Source of the DNA: an uncultured Clostridia bacterium | GTDB taxonomy: Bacteria > Bacillota > Clostridia > TANB77 > CAG-508 | Reading direction: 5' to 3' | Assembly (NCBI GenBank): GCA_947632525.1 | Contig: CANRPQ010000016.1 | Coordinates: 1-19,443 of the forward strand | DNA: 19,443 nt | Part shown: piece by piece, positions 1-7,938 of the stretch | Layout of the letters: every line of letters starts with the position of its first letter | Position numbering within the stretch: the first letter of the stretch is position 1 | The notes under the pieces: generated by a model | The model's input: the letters and a program-made list of their open reading frames with translations, nothing else | What the model was told of the DNA's origin: nothing | The model's database searches: none | Translations under genes and position numbers: made by a program

Positions 1-1494
1 AAGCTAAAAAGCAAATTTAAATCAGTACGTTTTAGATTATTTGCAGTACTATGTGCTGTAATTATATTTTTGGTGCTTTGCTTAATTATAATTAATAGTG
101 TAGTTTTAGAAAATTTTTATGTATACTCTAAAACTAATACAGTAAAAAAACTATATAACAGAATAAATTCATATTATTCTTCACCTAATCTTGATATAAA
201 CCTTGAAAATGAACTTCGCAAAAGTGCATTTATAAATAATTTTGATATTATAGTAAAAACAGATACTGACTTAATTTTATTTACAACAAATAGAGACTTT
301 TTATCTTCTTTAAATAGAATTGATAGCTTAAATGAATTGAAAAATCAAGACGAAAAAAACATTTTATATAAAGATGAAAATATGAAAATATGTAGAGTAG
401 AAGATAAAAATTCTAATTTAAACTATATTTTATTAACAGGAAAATTGGTAAATGACTATGAACTTTTTATTCGTATTCCAGTTGCGCCAATAGAGGAAAG
501 TGTTAGGATTTCAAATAAAGTACTAATGCTAATTGGACTTTTAACAATAATCATAGCCTCACTTGCAGTTTCAGTTATATCACGCAAATTTACAGAACCA
601 ATATTAGAGTTAAATGATATTACAGAACATATGGCTAAGTTAGATTTTAGCAAAAAATATCGAACTAACGATTCAACCAATGAAATTAATGAATTAGGAA
701 AGAATATAAACACAATGTCGGACAAGTTAGAAACCACAATTATACAATTAAGAGATAATAACAAAGAGTTAGAAAAAGATATTGAAGAAAAATCTAAAAT
801 AGATGAAATGCGTAAACAGTTTATATCAGATGTATCGCATGAGCTTAAAACCCCAATAGCACTAATTCAGGGCTATGCAGAAGGACTAATAGAAAATGTA
901 AATAATGATGAAGAATCTAGAAAATTCTATGCAGAAGTAATATTAGATGAATCAAATAAAATGGATAATTTGGTAAAACAGTTATTAGAACTTATGAAAT
1001 TGGAATATGGAAAAAGAGAATTTCATAATAAAAAGTTTGATATTGTAGAACTAATTAAAGAAGTAATAAGAAAATGTAATGTGATATTAGAAGAAAAAAA
1101 TATAGAGGTTATTTTTAAACCTAAAAAAGCAGTAATAGTAGAAGCAGATGATATTTATATTGAACAAATAATCACTAATTATTTTACAAATGCAATAAAA
1201 CATGTAGACGAAATAAATGGTAAAAAGCAAATAGAAATTAAAATAGAAATAAAAGAAACAAAAGCAAGAGTTAGTGTTTTTAATACTGGAGAGAAAATTG
1301 CAGAAGAAGAACTTGATAGAATTTGGGGTAGATTCTATAAAGTAGATAGTTCTAGAAATAGAGAAAATGGGGGAAGCGGAATAGGTTTATCCTTAGTAAA
1401 AGCAATTCAAAATAATTACAAAAATGCTTATGGAGTAGAAAATAAACCAAATGGAGTTGAGTTCTACTTTGATATTAATTTAAATAATGAATAA
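1..1494 (+). CDS. Sensor histidine kinase, 5'-partial
   Basis: The reading frame is open from the first base, so the start codon lies just outside the window; 497 residues are visible. A first membrane segment lies at about residues 12-35 and a second at about 174-194. Between them is a roughly 135-residue extracytoplasmic sensor region. A HAMP-like linker and coiled coil follow. The H-box reads DVSHELKTP with the phospho-accepting His at codon 838-840. The N-box is NYFTNAIKHV, followed by NTGEKI and the ATP-lid motif GGSGIGLSLVKAI. This order is that of PhoR/ResE/VanS-type kinases, which autophosphorylate and pass phosphate to a response regulator. That partner would usually be just upstream, outside the window. 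The signal sensed cannot be told. A phosphate transporter follows, but it has its own promoter, so a phosphate-sensing role is only a guess. Confidence 0.93.
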   Translation, partial: KLKSKFKSVRFRLFAVLCAVIIFLVLCLIIINSVVLENFYVYSKTNTVKKLYNRINSYYSSPNLDINLENELRKSAFINNFDIIVKTDTDLILFTTNRDFLSSLNRIDSLNELKNQDEKNILYKDENMKICRVEDKNSNLNYILLTGKLVNDYELFIRIPVAPIEESVRISNKVLMLIGLLTIIIASLAVSVISRKFTEPILELNDITEHMAKLDFSKKYRTNDSTNEINELGKNINTMSDKLETTIIQLRDNNKELEKDIEEKSKIDEMRKQFISDVSHELKTPIALIQGYAEGLIENVNNDEESRKFYAEVILDESNKMDNLVKQLLELMKLEYGKREFHNKKFDIVELIKEVIRKCNVILEEKNIEVIFKPKKAVIVEADDIYIEQIITNYFTNAIKHVDEINGKKQIEIKIEIKETKARVSVFNTGEKIAEEELDRIWGRFYKVDSSRNRENGGSGIGLSLVKAIQNNYKNAYGVENKPNGVEFYFDINLNNE

Positions 1495-1540
1495 TTAAAT
1501 ATTTTCATCATACAAAATTTAATAAAAAAATAAATAATTA

Positions 1541-1569
1541 TTGTTAATTAATTATTTATATGTTATGAT
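1541..1569 (+). promoter_or_regulatory. Predicted sigma-A promoter for the Na/Pi transporter
   Basis: TTGTTA (1541-1546) and TATGAT (1564-1569) are separated by 17 bp, 81 bp ahead of the transporter start. An all-AT inverted repeat (TAAATAATTA at 1531-1540, TAATTATTTA at 1549-1558) overlaps the -35 box. It could be an operator or a weak stem ending the upstream gene. The prediction rests on consensus match only. Confidence 0.5.
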
Positions 1570-1650
1570 TTAATAAACCACGCCAGAAGAAGATTACTAG
1601 ATTTAAATATTGTAGTAATAGAGGAAATATATTTAAAATAGAGGGAAAAA

Positions 1651-3432
1651 ATGAACATAGCAATATCTATTATAAAACTATTGGGCGGAGTAGCATTACT
1701 AATTTACGGAATGAAAATATTAAGCACAAATCTAAAAAAAGTATCAGGTGGTAAACTAGAAAAATTTTTAACTTCTGTTACTGATAATAAATTTAAAGGA
1801 TTGTTAGTTGGAATATTAGTTACAGTAGCAACTCAAAGTTCAGCTACAACAACGGTAATAGTAGTTAGCTTAGTAAATAGTAATATTTTAAAATTAAAAA
1901 ATGCAATTCCTATAATAATGGGGGCAAATATTGGAACAACAATAACATCACAAATTTTAAGACTTACCAGTATAGAAGGTAATAGTTGGTTATCACTATT
2001 TAAACCAGCAACTTTAGCACCAATCATTATAATAATAGGCCTTATACTAATACAAATTGCAAAAGATAGAAAAAAGAAAACAATTGGGCAGATGATAATT
2101 GGATTAGGAATATTATTTACAGGAATGATAACAATGGTAGAAATTGCAAGTGGATTTAGTGAACTTCCAATATTATCTCAAATATTACAAAAACTATCTA
2201 ATCCAATTTTAGGAGTATTAGCAGGAGCTATTATAACACTAATTGTACAAAGCTCAGCAGCAACAGTTGGAATTTTACAAGCACTTTCAACTACAGGAAT
2301 AATGACATATTCTATGTCAATTCCTATAATATTAGGTCAAAACATTGGAACATGTGGTACATCTATAATATCTAGTATTGGAAGCTCAAAAAGCGCAAAA
2401 AGAGCAGCTGCAGTTCATTTATACTTCAATTTAATAGGAACAATTATATTTTTAATATTTATATATGGATATCAAAACCTAGTAGGTTTCACATTTTGGG
2501 AACAACCTATGGATATGGGACAAATTGCAAATTTCCATACAATTTTTAATGTAGTATCAACAATATTACTATTCCCATTTATAGGGTTAATTGAAAAATT
2601 AACAATGATTACAATTAAAGATAGCAAAAAAGATGATGAAGAAGAGGAAGAAAGCGATTATTTATCAATATTAAACATATTAGATGAAAGAGCTGAAAAA
2701 ATACCAAGTTTAGCAATTGCTAATAGTGCTACAGTTGTAGAGAAAATGGGAGAATTAGCCGAAAAGAATTTTAGAAAATCAATGATGCTTATAGAAAACT
2801 TTCAAATAAAAAAATTAGAAAAAATTCAAGAAAGAGAAGAAGCTATTGATAGAATAGATGAAGAAGTTGCTACATTTTTAGTAAAGCTAGGAAGTTTAGA
2901 TTTAACAGAAAAGGAAAGCGTAACAATTACAACCTTACTTAAAATAGAATATGAATTTGAAAAAGTAGGAGATTATGCCTACGAATTTTCTAAAATAGTA
3001 GAAAGTATGCATGAAAAAAATGTAGTAATGTCTGGCTATGCTTATAGTGACTTAAAAAAGATATACAATGTTGCAGAAGATGCTATATTGACTACAATAA
3101 AAGCTTTTAAAGAAAATGATTTAGATTTAGTTATTAAAATAGAATCATTAAGAGAATTTTCAGAAGTTCAAAAGGAAAAATACAAAAATTCACATATTCA
3201 AAGGTTAAAAGAAGGAAAATGCAATGTAGAAACTGGTGTTAATTTTTTAGAACTTTTAACTATATGTGAAAAAATTATAGATCACTGTGCTAATATATCT
3301 TTAGCAACATCAAATTATATGACAGGAGAGAATTTTGTTACAAAACAAGAATTGCGAAAAAATATTTATGAAACGCAGATAGAAACTGTAAAAGAAAAGT
3401 TGAATGAATGTAATACAAAATATGTAATATAA
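1651..3432 (+). CDS. Na+/phosphate cotransporter family protein with PhoU-like C-terminal domain
   Basis: This 593-residue membrane protein should import inorganic phosphate with sodium. The membrane half (residues about 1-320) carries the two inverted Na/Pi-II repeats typical of the family. Repeat one contains ATQSSATTT and GANIGTT; repeat two contains VQSSAATVG and GQNIGTCGT. The QSSA motifs form the substrate and ion site in characterised NaPi-II transporters. An acidic stretch (DDEEEEES) marks the switch to a cytoplasmic helical domain (about 350-575) that resembles PhoU. Many bacterial members have this fusion, and it is thought to tune uptake. The ATG follows GAGGG at 1641-1645. The gene has its own promoter and a strong terminator and stands alone. 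Family assignment is firm; substrate is inferred from the family. Confidence 0.92.
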   Translation: MNIAISIIKLLGGVALLIYGMKILSTNLKKVSGGKLEKFLTSVTDNKFKGLLVGILVTVATQSSATTTVIVVSLVNSNILKLKNAIPIIMGANIGTTITSQILRLTSIEGNSWLSLFKPATLAPIIIIIGLILIQIAKDRKKKTIGQMIIGLGILFTGMITMVEIASGFSELPILSQILQKLSNPILGVLAGAIITLIVQSSAATVGILQALSTTGIMTYSMSIPIILGQNIGTCGTSIISSIGSSKSAKRAAAVHLYFNLIGTIIFLIFIYGYQNLVGFTFWEQPMDMGQIANFHTIFNVVSTILLFPFIGLIEKLTMITIKDSKKDDEEEEESDYLSILNILDERAEKIPSLAIANSATVVEKMGELAEKNFRKSMMLIENFQIKKLEKIQEREEAIDRIDEEVATFLVKLGSLDLTEKESVTITTLLKIEYEFEKVGDYAYEFSKIVESMHEKNVVMSGYAYSDLKKIYNVAEDAILTTIKAFKENDLDLVIKIESLREFSEVQKEKYKNSHIQRLKEGKCNVETGVNFLELLTICEKIIDHCANISLATSNYMTGENFVTKQELRKNIYETQIETVKEKLNECNTKYVI

Positions 3433-3437
3433 AAAAT

Positions 3438-3476
3438 GGTCGATTATTGTAGAAAATAGTCGACCGATTTTTCTTT
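3438..3476 (+). terminator. Rho-independent terminator after the Na/Pi transporter gene
   Basis: An 11-bp stem (3438-3448 with 3455-3465, one G-T wobble; outer arms GGTCGA and TCGACC) closes a six-base loop and is followed by the T-rich run GATTTTTCTTT. It begins 5 bases after the stop codon. It separates the transporter from the sortase module. Confidence 0.85.
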
Positions 3477-3663
3477 ACAAAAGTATATAAATATTATAAA
3501 ATAATTACAGTTTGAAATTGCAATTTTGAATCGAACATTTATATATATCGTTTTTATTCAATTTATATTTTTAAAATCTAATAATTAAATTCAAATTTTA
3601 ATTATCCTTTAAAAATTCCAAAAATATAATTTAAAAACATGAAAGGCAGGTGCTAAATATGAA

Positions 3664-4347
3664 ATGAGTTATACTAGTAAAAATTTAAATACCATTACAA
3701 TTTTACTAACCATTTTAATTTTTATTTGTCTATATGTACTTAATTGCAAAATTATAGTATTTTCTATAAATATTTTTAATAGCTGTTTTAATACAGTTTA
3801 TTCTACAGTTATCCCAATTGAAAAAGAAGATGAAACTATAAAAAAAATCAGTGAAAATATCGAAGCAGAAGAAAATGAAAATGTTAAAATAACAAAAGTT
3901 TTAAATTTTCAGCAAGAAAATAAAACACAACGAGATGTAATAAACGAAAACAAAAACAATAAATGGAGAATTCAAATTCATAAAATAGGCTTAGATGTTC
4001 ATATAAAAGAGGGAACTTCGCAAGACATACTATTAACTGCAGTTGGACATTTTATAGAAACAAGTAATTGGAATGGAAATGTAGGATTGGCAGCTCATAA
4101 TAGAGGCTACAAATGCAATTTTTTTGAAAAAATTAAAACACTAAAGCTTGGAGATGAAATTACTTATTGTTCCCCAAACGGAAAACGTATATATAAAGTT
4201 ATAGTAAATAAGGTAATTTTAGATACAGATTGGAGCTACTTATATGAAACAAATGACAATAGAATAACATTGATAACTTGTGAAGAAAATAGACCAGAAT
4301 ACAGAAGATGTGTACAAGCAGTTCAAGTAGCAGAATACTTAGAATAA
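3664..4347 (+). CDS. Sortase (class D-like transpeptidase)
   Basis: This is a 227-residue membrane-anchored transpeptidase that should cleave an LPXTG-type signal and join the protein to the cell envelope. An N-terminal membrane segment lies at about residues 9-33, then a Lys/Glu/Asn-rich spacer to about residue 98, then the sortase beta-barrel beginning WRIQIHKIGL. The catalytic triad is visible: His in GLAAHNRG, Cys in TLITCEEN, and Arg in EYRRCVQAV. The TLITC form and total length fit class D-like Clostridial sortases; the class is less certain than the family. The next gene, 46 bases downstream, encodes a protein ending in LPKTG, the obvious substrate. The region 3477-3663 upstream is very AT-rich with no convincing promoter. 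GGCAGG (3645-3650) sits 13 bases from this ATG, rather far. An in-frame TGA at 3640-3642 rules out a longer protein. Confidence 0.9.
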   Translation: MSYTSKNLNTITILLTILIFICLYVLNCKIIVFSINIFNSCFNTVYSTVIPIEKEDETIKKISENIEAEENENVKITKVLNFQQENKTQRDVINENKNNKWRIQIHKIGLDVHIKEGTSQDILLTAVGHFIETSNWNGNVGLAAHNRGYKCNFFEKIKTLKLGDEITYCSPNGKRIYKVIVNKVILDTDWSYLYETNDNRITLITCEENRPEYRRCVQAVQVAEYLE

Positions 4348-4393
4348 ACATTTGCTGTACTAATAAAAATAATATTATAGATAGGAGATAGAA

Positions 4394-5224
4394 ATGAAGA
4401 AGTATAAAAAATTATTAATCATATCAACAATAATGATAATATTTATATCATTATTTCAAAACATTGTATTGGGAGCAACAGCAATAAATAAAGGGGATTT
4501 AATAAAAGGAAAAGTAATAACTACAAATGTAGAATTTAATGGTGATAACGGCTGGGGTCCATTAGATGCAAGATATATTTATTATAAGGTTGGCAATAGT
4601 GAATATCCAGCTTATTGTATAAGCCACGGATTAGACGGTGTTGACGAAGTAGGCGGCTATACAGTAGATGTTAATAAATTGTTAACTGATAATAAAATTT
4701 GGAGAGTAATTATTAATGGATATCCATATAAAACCCCTGAAGAAATGGGTGTAGCTAATAAATATGACGCATATGTAGCAACAAAGCAAGGAATATATTG
4801 TGCTATATTAAACAGAGATACTAAACTATATAGAGGTATTAACGAACAAGGAAAAAATGTAGTAAAAGCAATAGAAAACCTAAAAAAGATAGGAATAAGT
4901 GGAACTCAAACACCAAAAGATGCAAATTTACAAGTAAATAAAAAAGGAGATTTTATTGAAGATGGAAACTACTATTCTCAATCATATGTTGTAAGTTCTA
5001 GTGTTAATATATCAACTTATAATGTAAATAAAATAACAAATTTTCCAGAAGGAAGTTTTGTGGCAGATAGTAAAGGCAATAAAAAGACATCATTTACAGG
5101 TGGAGAAACATTTAAAATTATGATACCAAAATCTAAAATAACACAAAATATTAATGGAACAATTTCAGTATATTCTAAATGCCAAACATATCCTATATTT
5201 TACCGGAAAAACAAGAATTGCTAA
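4394..5224 (+). CDS. Thioester-domain surface adhesin, N-terminal part (frame broken at 5204)
   Basis: A signal peptide (MKKYKKLLII then a hydrophobic run, cleavage near VLGA) shows export. The exported part matches a Cys-Gln thioester (TED/TQXA) domain. Cys75 in YPAYCISHG and Gln132 in ATKQGIYCA are the likely pair that forms the internal thioester. In characterised TED adhesins this bond reacts covalently with host targets. Read literally the frame ends at 276 residues with RKNKNC, losing the conserved end of the domain. Skipping one base at CGG 5204 restores YGKTRIAKTQDYALTYDSY, which looks like the normal continuation. A second +1 shift at 5259 then joins the CnaB repeats, giving one 689-residue product over 4394-6465. 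The ATG follows TAGGAGA and lies 46 bases after the sortase, so the two are probably co-transcribed. Host binding is inferred from the family. Confidence 0.85.
   Translation: MKKYKKLLIISTIMIIFISLFQNIVLGATAINKGDLIKGKVITTNVEFNGDNGWGPLDARYIYYKVGNSEYPAYCISHGLDGVDEVGGYTVDVNKLLTDNKIWRVIINGYPYKTPEEMGVANKYDAYVATKQGIYCAILNRDTKLYRGINEQGKNVVKAIENLKKIGISGTQTPKDANLQVNKKGDFIEDGNYYSQSYVVSSSVNISTYNVNKITNFPEGSFVADSKGNKKTSFTGGETFKIMIPKSKITQNINGTISVYSKCQTYPIFYRKNKNC
5204..5206 (+). other. Putative +1 frameshift site 1 (TAC CGG A)
   Basis: In the thioester-domain frame the codons read TTT TAC CGG AAA and reach TAA at 5222-5224. Skipping the C at 5204 gives TAC GGA AAA ACA, i.e. FYGKT, which fits how thioester domains of this type usually continue. 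CGG is among the rarest codons in the window. No Shine-Dalgarno-like stimulator or pseudoknot was seen just upstream. Confidence 0.55.
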
Positions 5225-5247
5225 AACTCAGGACTATGCATTGACAT

Positions 5248-6465
5248 ATGATTCATATCGGAGATTTCAGCTCATCAGCTACTTTAAATATAACTACTAA
5301 TACAGGAAAAGTAAGAGTAAAAAAACTAGATGAAGAAAATTCAAAACCATTAGAAGGTGTAACATTTCAACTATTAAGCAGTGAAGGAAAAGAAATTGCT
5401 ACACAGAAAACAGATTCTAATGGAATTGCAACTTTTACAGGATTATACCAAGGAAACTATATATTAAAAGAAATTGCCACAGGAGAAAACTATGTTTTAA
5501 GCTCAAAATCCTTTGACATAACAGTTACATACAATAAAACCACAGAAAAAGTAATAACAAATAAATATAAAAGTGGAAAACTGATAGTTAATAAAGTAGA
5601 TAAAGATGATAACAGAATACCTTTAGAAAATATGGTTTTTGATTTATATAGCATAGAAGAAAACAAGGTCATTAGTACATACAAAACCAATGCTGATGGA
5701 CAAATAATAATTTCAGATTTACATATTGGAGAATATAAATTAATAGAAAAAGATAGTGGTAAATTTTACAACTTAGCAGAAGAAATTATATTTAATATTG
5801 AAAACGATAAAACTACAGAAATATTAATACAAAATGAAGCTAAAAAAGGACAAATTAAAATTATAAAAGTAGATAAAGATAATAATGAAACTAAACTAGA
5901 AGGAATAGAATTTGAAGTACTTAATCAAAATGATGAGGTTCTTGAAAAATTAATTACTGATAAAAATGGAGAAGCAATTACAAGCAAATATGCATTAAAA
6001 GACTATTCTAAATTAAAAATTCGTGAAGTAAGCACAAAAAAAGAATATGCATTATCAGACGAAATAAAAGAAATAGAACTTAAAGAAAACGAAATAGTTT
6101 CAGTTATATTTGAAAATGAAGTTATAAAAGGAAACATAGAAATAACAAAAATAAGTGCAGATGACAATAAGATAACTGGCGACAAAAGAGGAACTACATT
6201 AAAAGGAGCAATCTTTGAAATATATACAGAAGATAATGAATTAGTAGACACTATTACAACCGATAAAAACGGAAAAGCAACAAGTAAACTATTAAATTAT
6301 GGAACCTATTATATAAAAGAAAAGTCCACAGGCTCAAATAATTATTTGTTAAATACAAAAGAATACAAAGTAGAAATAAAAGAAAATAAAAAAACAGTAT
6401 TAATTACAATTGAAAATGAAAGTGTAAAACCCCCTAAGAAAAAATTACCTAAAACAGGATTTTAA
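5248..6465 (+). CDS. CnaB-repeat stalk of the thioester adhesin, C-terminal part ending in LPKTGF
   Basis: This frame holds four tandem CnaB/SpaA-type immunoglobulin-like domains of roughly 90-100 residues. They begin at KVRVKKLDEE, KLIVNKVDKD, QIKIIKVDKD and NIEITKISAD. Each has a Lys in its first strand and a Glu near its end (YILKEI, YKLIEK, LKIREV, YYIKEK), as expected for intramolecular isopeptide bonds that stiffen Gram-positive stalks. The ATG at 5248 is preceded by no ribosome binding site, and the sequence before it reads sensibly only as a continuation of the upstream thioester domain. I therefore treat it as the second part of one gene entered by frameshift near 5259, not as a separate gene. 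The protein ends KKKLPKTGF followed by a stop. It has the LPXTG sortase motif but lacks the hydrophobic segment and basic tail. Confidence 0.82.
   Translation: MIHIGDFSSSATLNITTNTGKVRVKKLDEENSKPLEGVTFQLLSSEGKEIATQKTDSNGIATFTGLYQGNYILKEIATGENYVLSSKSFDITVTYNKTTEKVITNKYKSGKLIVNKVDKDDNRIPLENMVFDLYSIEENKVISTYKTNADGQIIISDLHIGEYKLIEKDSGKFYNLAEEIIFNIENDKTTEILIQNEAKKGQIKIIKVDKDNNETKLEGIEFEVLNQNDEVLEKLITDKNGEAITSKYALKDYSKLKIREVSTKKEYALSDEIKEIELKENEIVSVIFENEVIKGNIEITKISADDNKITGDKRGTTLKGAIFEIYTEDNELVDTITTDKNGKATSKLLNYGTYYIKEKSTGSNNYLLNTKEYKVEIKENKKTVLITIENESVKPPKKKLPKTGF
5259..5261 (+). other. Putative +1 frameshift site 2 (TAT CGG A)
   Basis: After the first shift the codons read TCA TAT CGG AGA and would hit TAA at 5298-5300. 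Skipping the C at 5259 gives TAT GGA GAT TTC, i.e. SYGDFSSSATLNI, which runs straight into the CnaB repeats. The pattern Tyr codon, CGG, A is the same as at 5204. Confidence 0.55.
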
Positions 6466-6501
6466 ATTACTAAATTTCCTTACTCTAGATAATACAATAT
6501 A

Positions 6502-6530
6502 TTGACTTTGTACGAGATAGCAGATATAAT
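6502..6530 (+). promoter_or_regulatory. Predicted sigma-A promoter for the CNNM gene and downstream cluster
   Basis: TTGACT (6502-6507) and TATAAT (6525-6530) are spaced by 17 bp, near consensus, 39 bp ahead of the CNNM start codon. No terminator is visible between the adhesin stop and this promoter. An inverted repeat brackets it (TTCCTTACT at 6476-6484, AGTAAGGAA at 6551-6559). Confidence 0.75.
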
Positions 6531-6568
6531 ATAGTTTGTAAATTAGTTACAGTAAGGAAGGAAAATTT

Positions 6569-7885
6569 ATGTTTTCGCAGTTAATATTTTTATTCATTTT
6601 AATTTTATTGAATGCATACTTTGCAGCAACAGAAATTGCATTTATTTCTTTGAATGATGCCAAAATAGAAAAGCAATCTAAAGAAGGAAATAAAAGAGCA
6701 AAACAAATTCAAAAAATGTTAAAAAATCCAAGTAAGTTTCTAGCAACCATTCAAATAGGAATTACATTAGCAGGTTTTCTATCTAGTGCTTTTGCATCAG
6801 ATGCATTCGCAGATAGATTAGCACCAATGCTAAATACTTGGATGCCATTCTTAAGTATTGAAGTTTGGAAAACCATTTCTATTATTATAATCACTTTAAT
6901 ATTATCATTCTTCACTCTAGTATTCGGTGAACTAGTGCCAAAAAGATTAGCAATGAAATACTATGAAAAAATTTCGTTTGCAACAATAGGAGTAATTAAA
7001 GTAATTTCAATTTTAACAGCACCATTTGTAAAACTTTTAACTTGGTCGACTAATATAGTTTCAAAAATATTTGGTGTAGGTGAACAAGATGAGGAAGTTG
7101 TAACAGAAGAAGAAATAAAAATGATGGTGGATCAAGGAGAAGAAAAAGGCGCTATAGAAGAAACAGAAAAAGAGTTAATTAATAATGTTTTTGCTTTAAA
7201 TGATATTATAGCATCTGAAATTATGATACATCGTACAGACATATATGCTATTGATATCAATGATAATTTATATGATGTTTTAGATGAAATTGATGAGTAC
7301 AAGTATAGTAGAATACCAGTTTATGAAGATTCTATTGATGATATTAAAGGTATTTTATTTTTAAAGGATATATTAAAATTAGTTAGCCAAAAAAAGGAAA
7401 TTAAGATAAAAAATATCTTAAGAGAGGCTTACTTCGTTCCAGAATCTAAACCAATTGATGAAGTATTTAAAGAGTTACAAGCTAATAAATTACAAATGGC
7501 AATTGTTGTAGATGAATATGGTGGTACAGCAGGATTACTAACAATGGAAGATATTCTAGAAGAACTAGTAGGAAATATATTTGATGAGTATGATGAAGTA
7601 GAAGTAGAATATAAGCAACTAGATGAAAATACCTATTTAATTGAAGGAAGCGTGTCACTTTATGAGCTAAAAAAGATTTTAGACGTTGAACTTCCTGAAG
7701 GAGATTATGAAACTTTATCAGGATACTTAATGGAAAAGCTAGGAAGGCTTATAGAAGAAGAGGAACATCCTGTTATAGAAGATGAAAAATTAACATACAA
7801 AATAGAAGAAGTTGAAGATAGACGTATTAAATGGGTAAAAGTATGTAAAAATCATCAAGAAATTCCACAAGAAAATGATGAGTAA
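6569..7885 (+). CDS. CNNM/HlyC-CorC family membrane protein (hemolysin family)
   Basis: This 438-residue protein has the full architecture of the CNNM/CorC family, linked in several organisms to magnesium and other divalent-cation transport. The DUF21 membrane domain covers about residues 1-190, with the motif LNAYFAATEIAFISL at its start and VFGELVPKRLA in its later part. A CBS pair (about 205-330) contains MIHRTDIYAI, YSRIPVYED, GILFLKDIL, MAIVVDEYGGTAGLLTMED and EELVGNIFDEYD. The CorC_HlyC domain (about 345-425) follows and ends in a charged tail. The start ATG has AAGGAAGG 7 bases upstream. Although databases often call such proteins hemolysins, nothing here argues for a lytic role. Mg2+ transport is the likelier function and is inferred. 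It is the first gene of a possible five-gene transcript. Confidence 0.92.
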   Translation: MFSQLIFLFILILLNAYFAATEIAFISLNDAKIEKQSKEGNKRAKQIQKMLKNPSKFLATIQIGITLAGFLSSAFASDAFADRLAPMLNTWMPFLSIEVWKTISIIIITLILSFFTLVFGELVPKRLAMKYYEKISFATIGVIKVISILTAPFVKLLTWSTNIVSKIFGVGEQDEEVVTEEEIKMMVDQGEEKGAIEETEKELINNVFALNDIIASEIMIHRTDIYAIDINDNLYDVLDEIDEYKYSRIPVYEDSIDDIKGILFLKDILKLVSQKKEIKIKNILREAYFVPESKPIDEVFKELQANKLQMAIVVDEYGGTAGLLTMEDILEELVGNIFDEYDEVEVEYKQLDENTYLIEGSVSLYELKKILDVELPEGDYETLSGYLMEKLGRLIEEEEHPVIEDEKLTYKIEEVEDRRIKWVKVCKNHQEIPQENDE

Positions 7886-7938
7886 TTCAAAATATATAAA
7901 ACATAAATTAAAAAGTAGAAAGGTATTAGGTGGGGCAA

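Noticed and set aside
5248..5250. ATG 5248 as an independent start of a separate CnaB protein
   Set aside because: There is no ribosome binding site or signal peptide, and the bases before it encode the expected end of the thioester domain in a shifted frame. A secreted stalk without export signal makes no sense.
5194..5262. Phase variation by slippage as the reason for the frame breaks
   Set aside because: Neither site has a homopolymer or short tandem repeat of the kind that slips; the first is next to only TTTT and the second has none.
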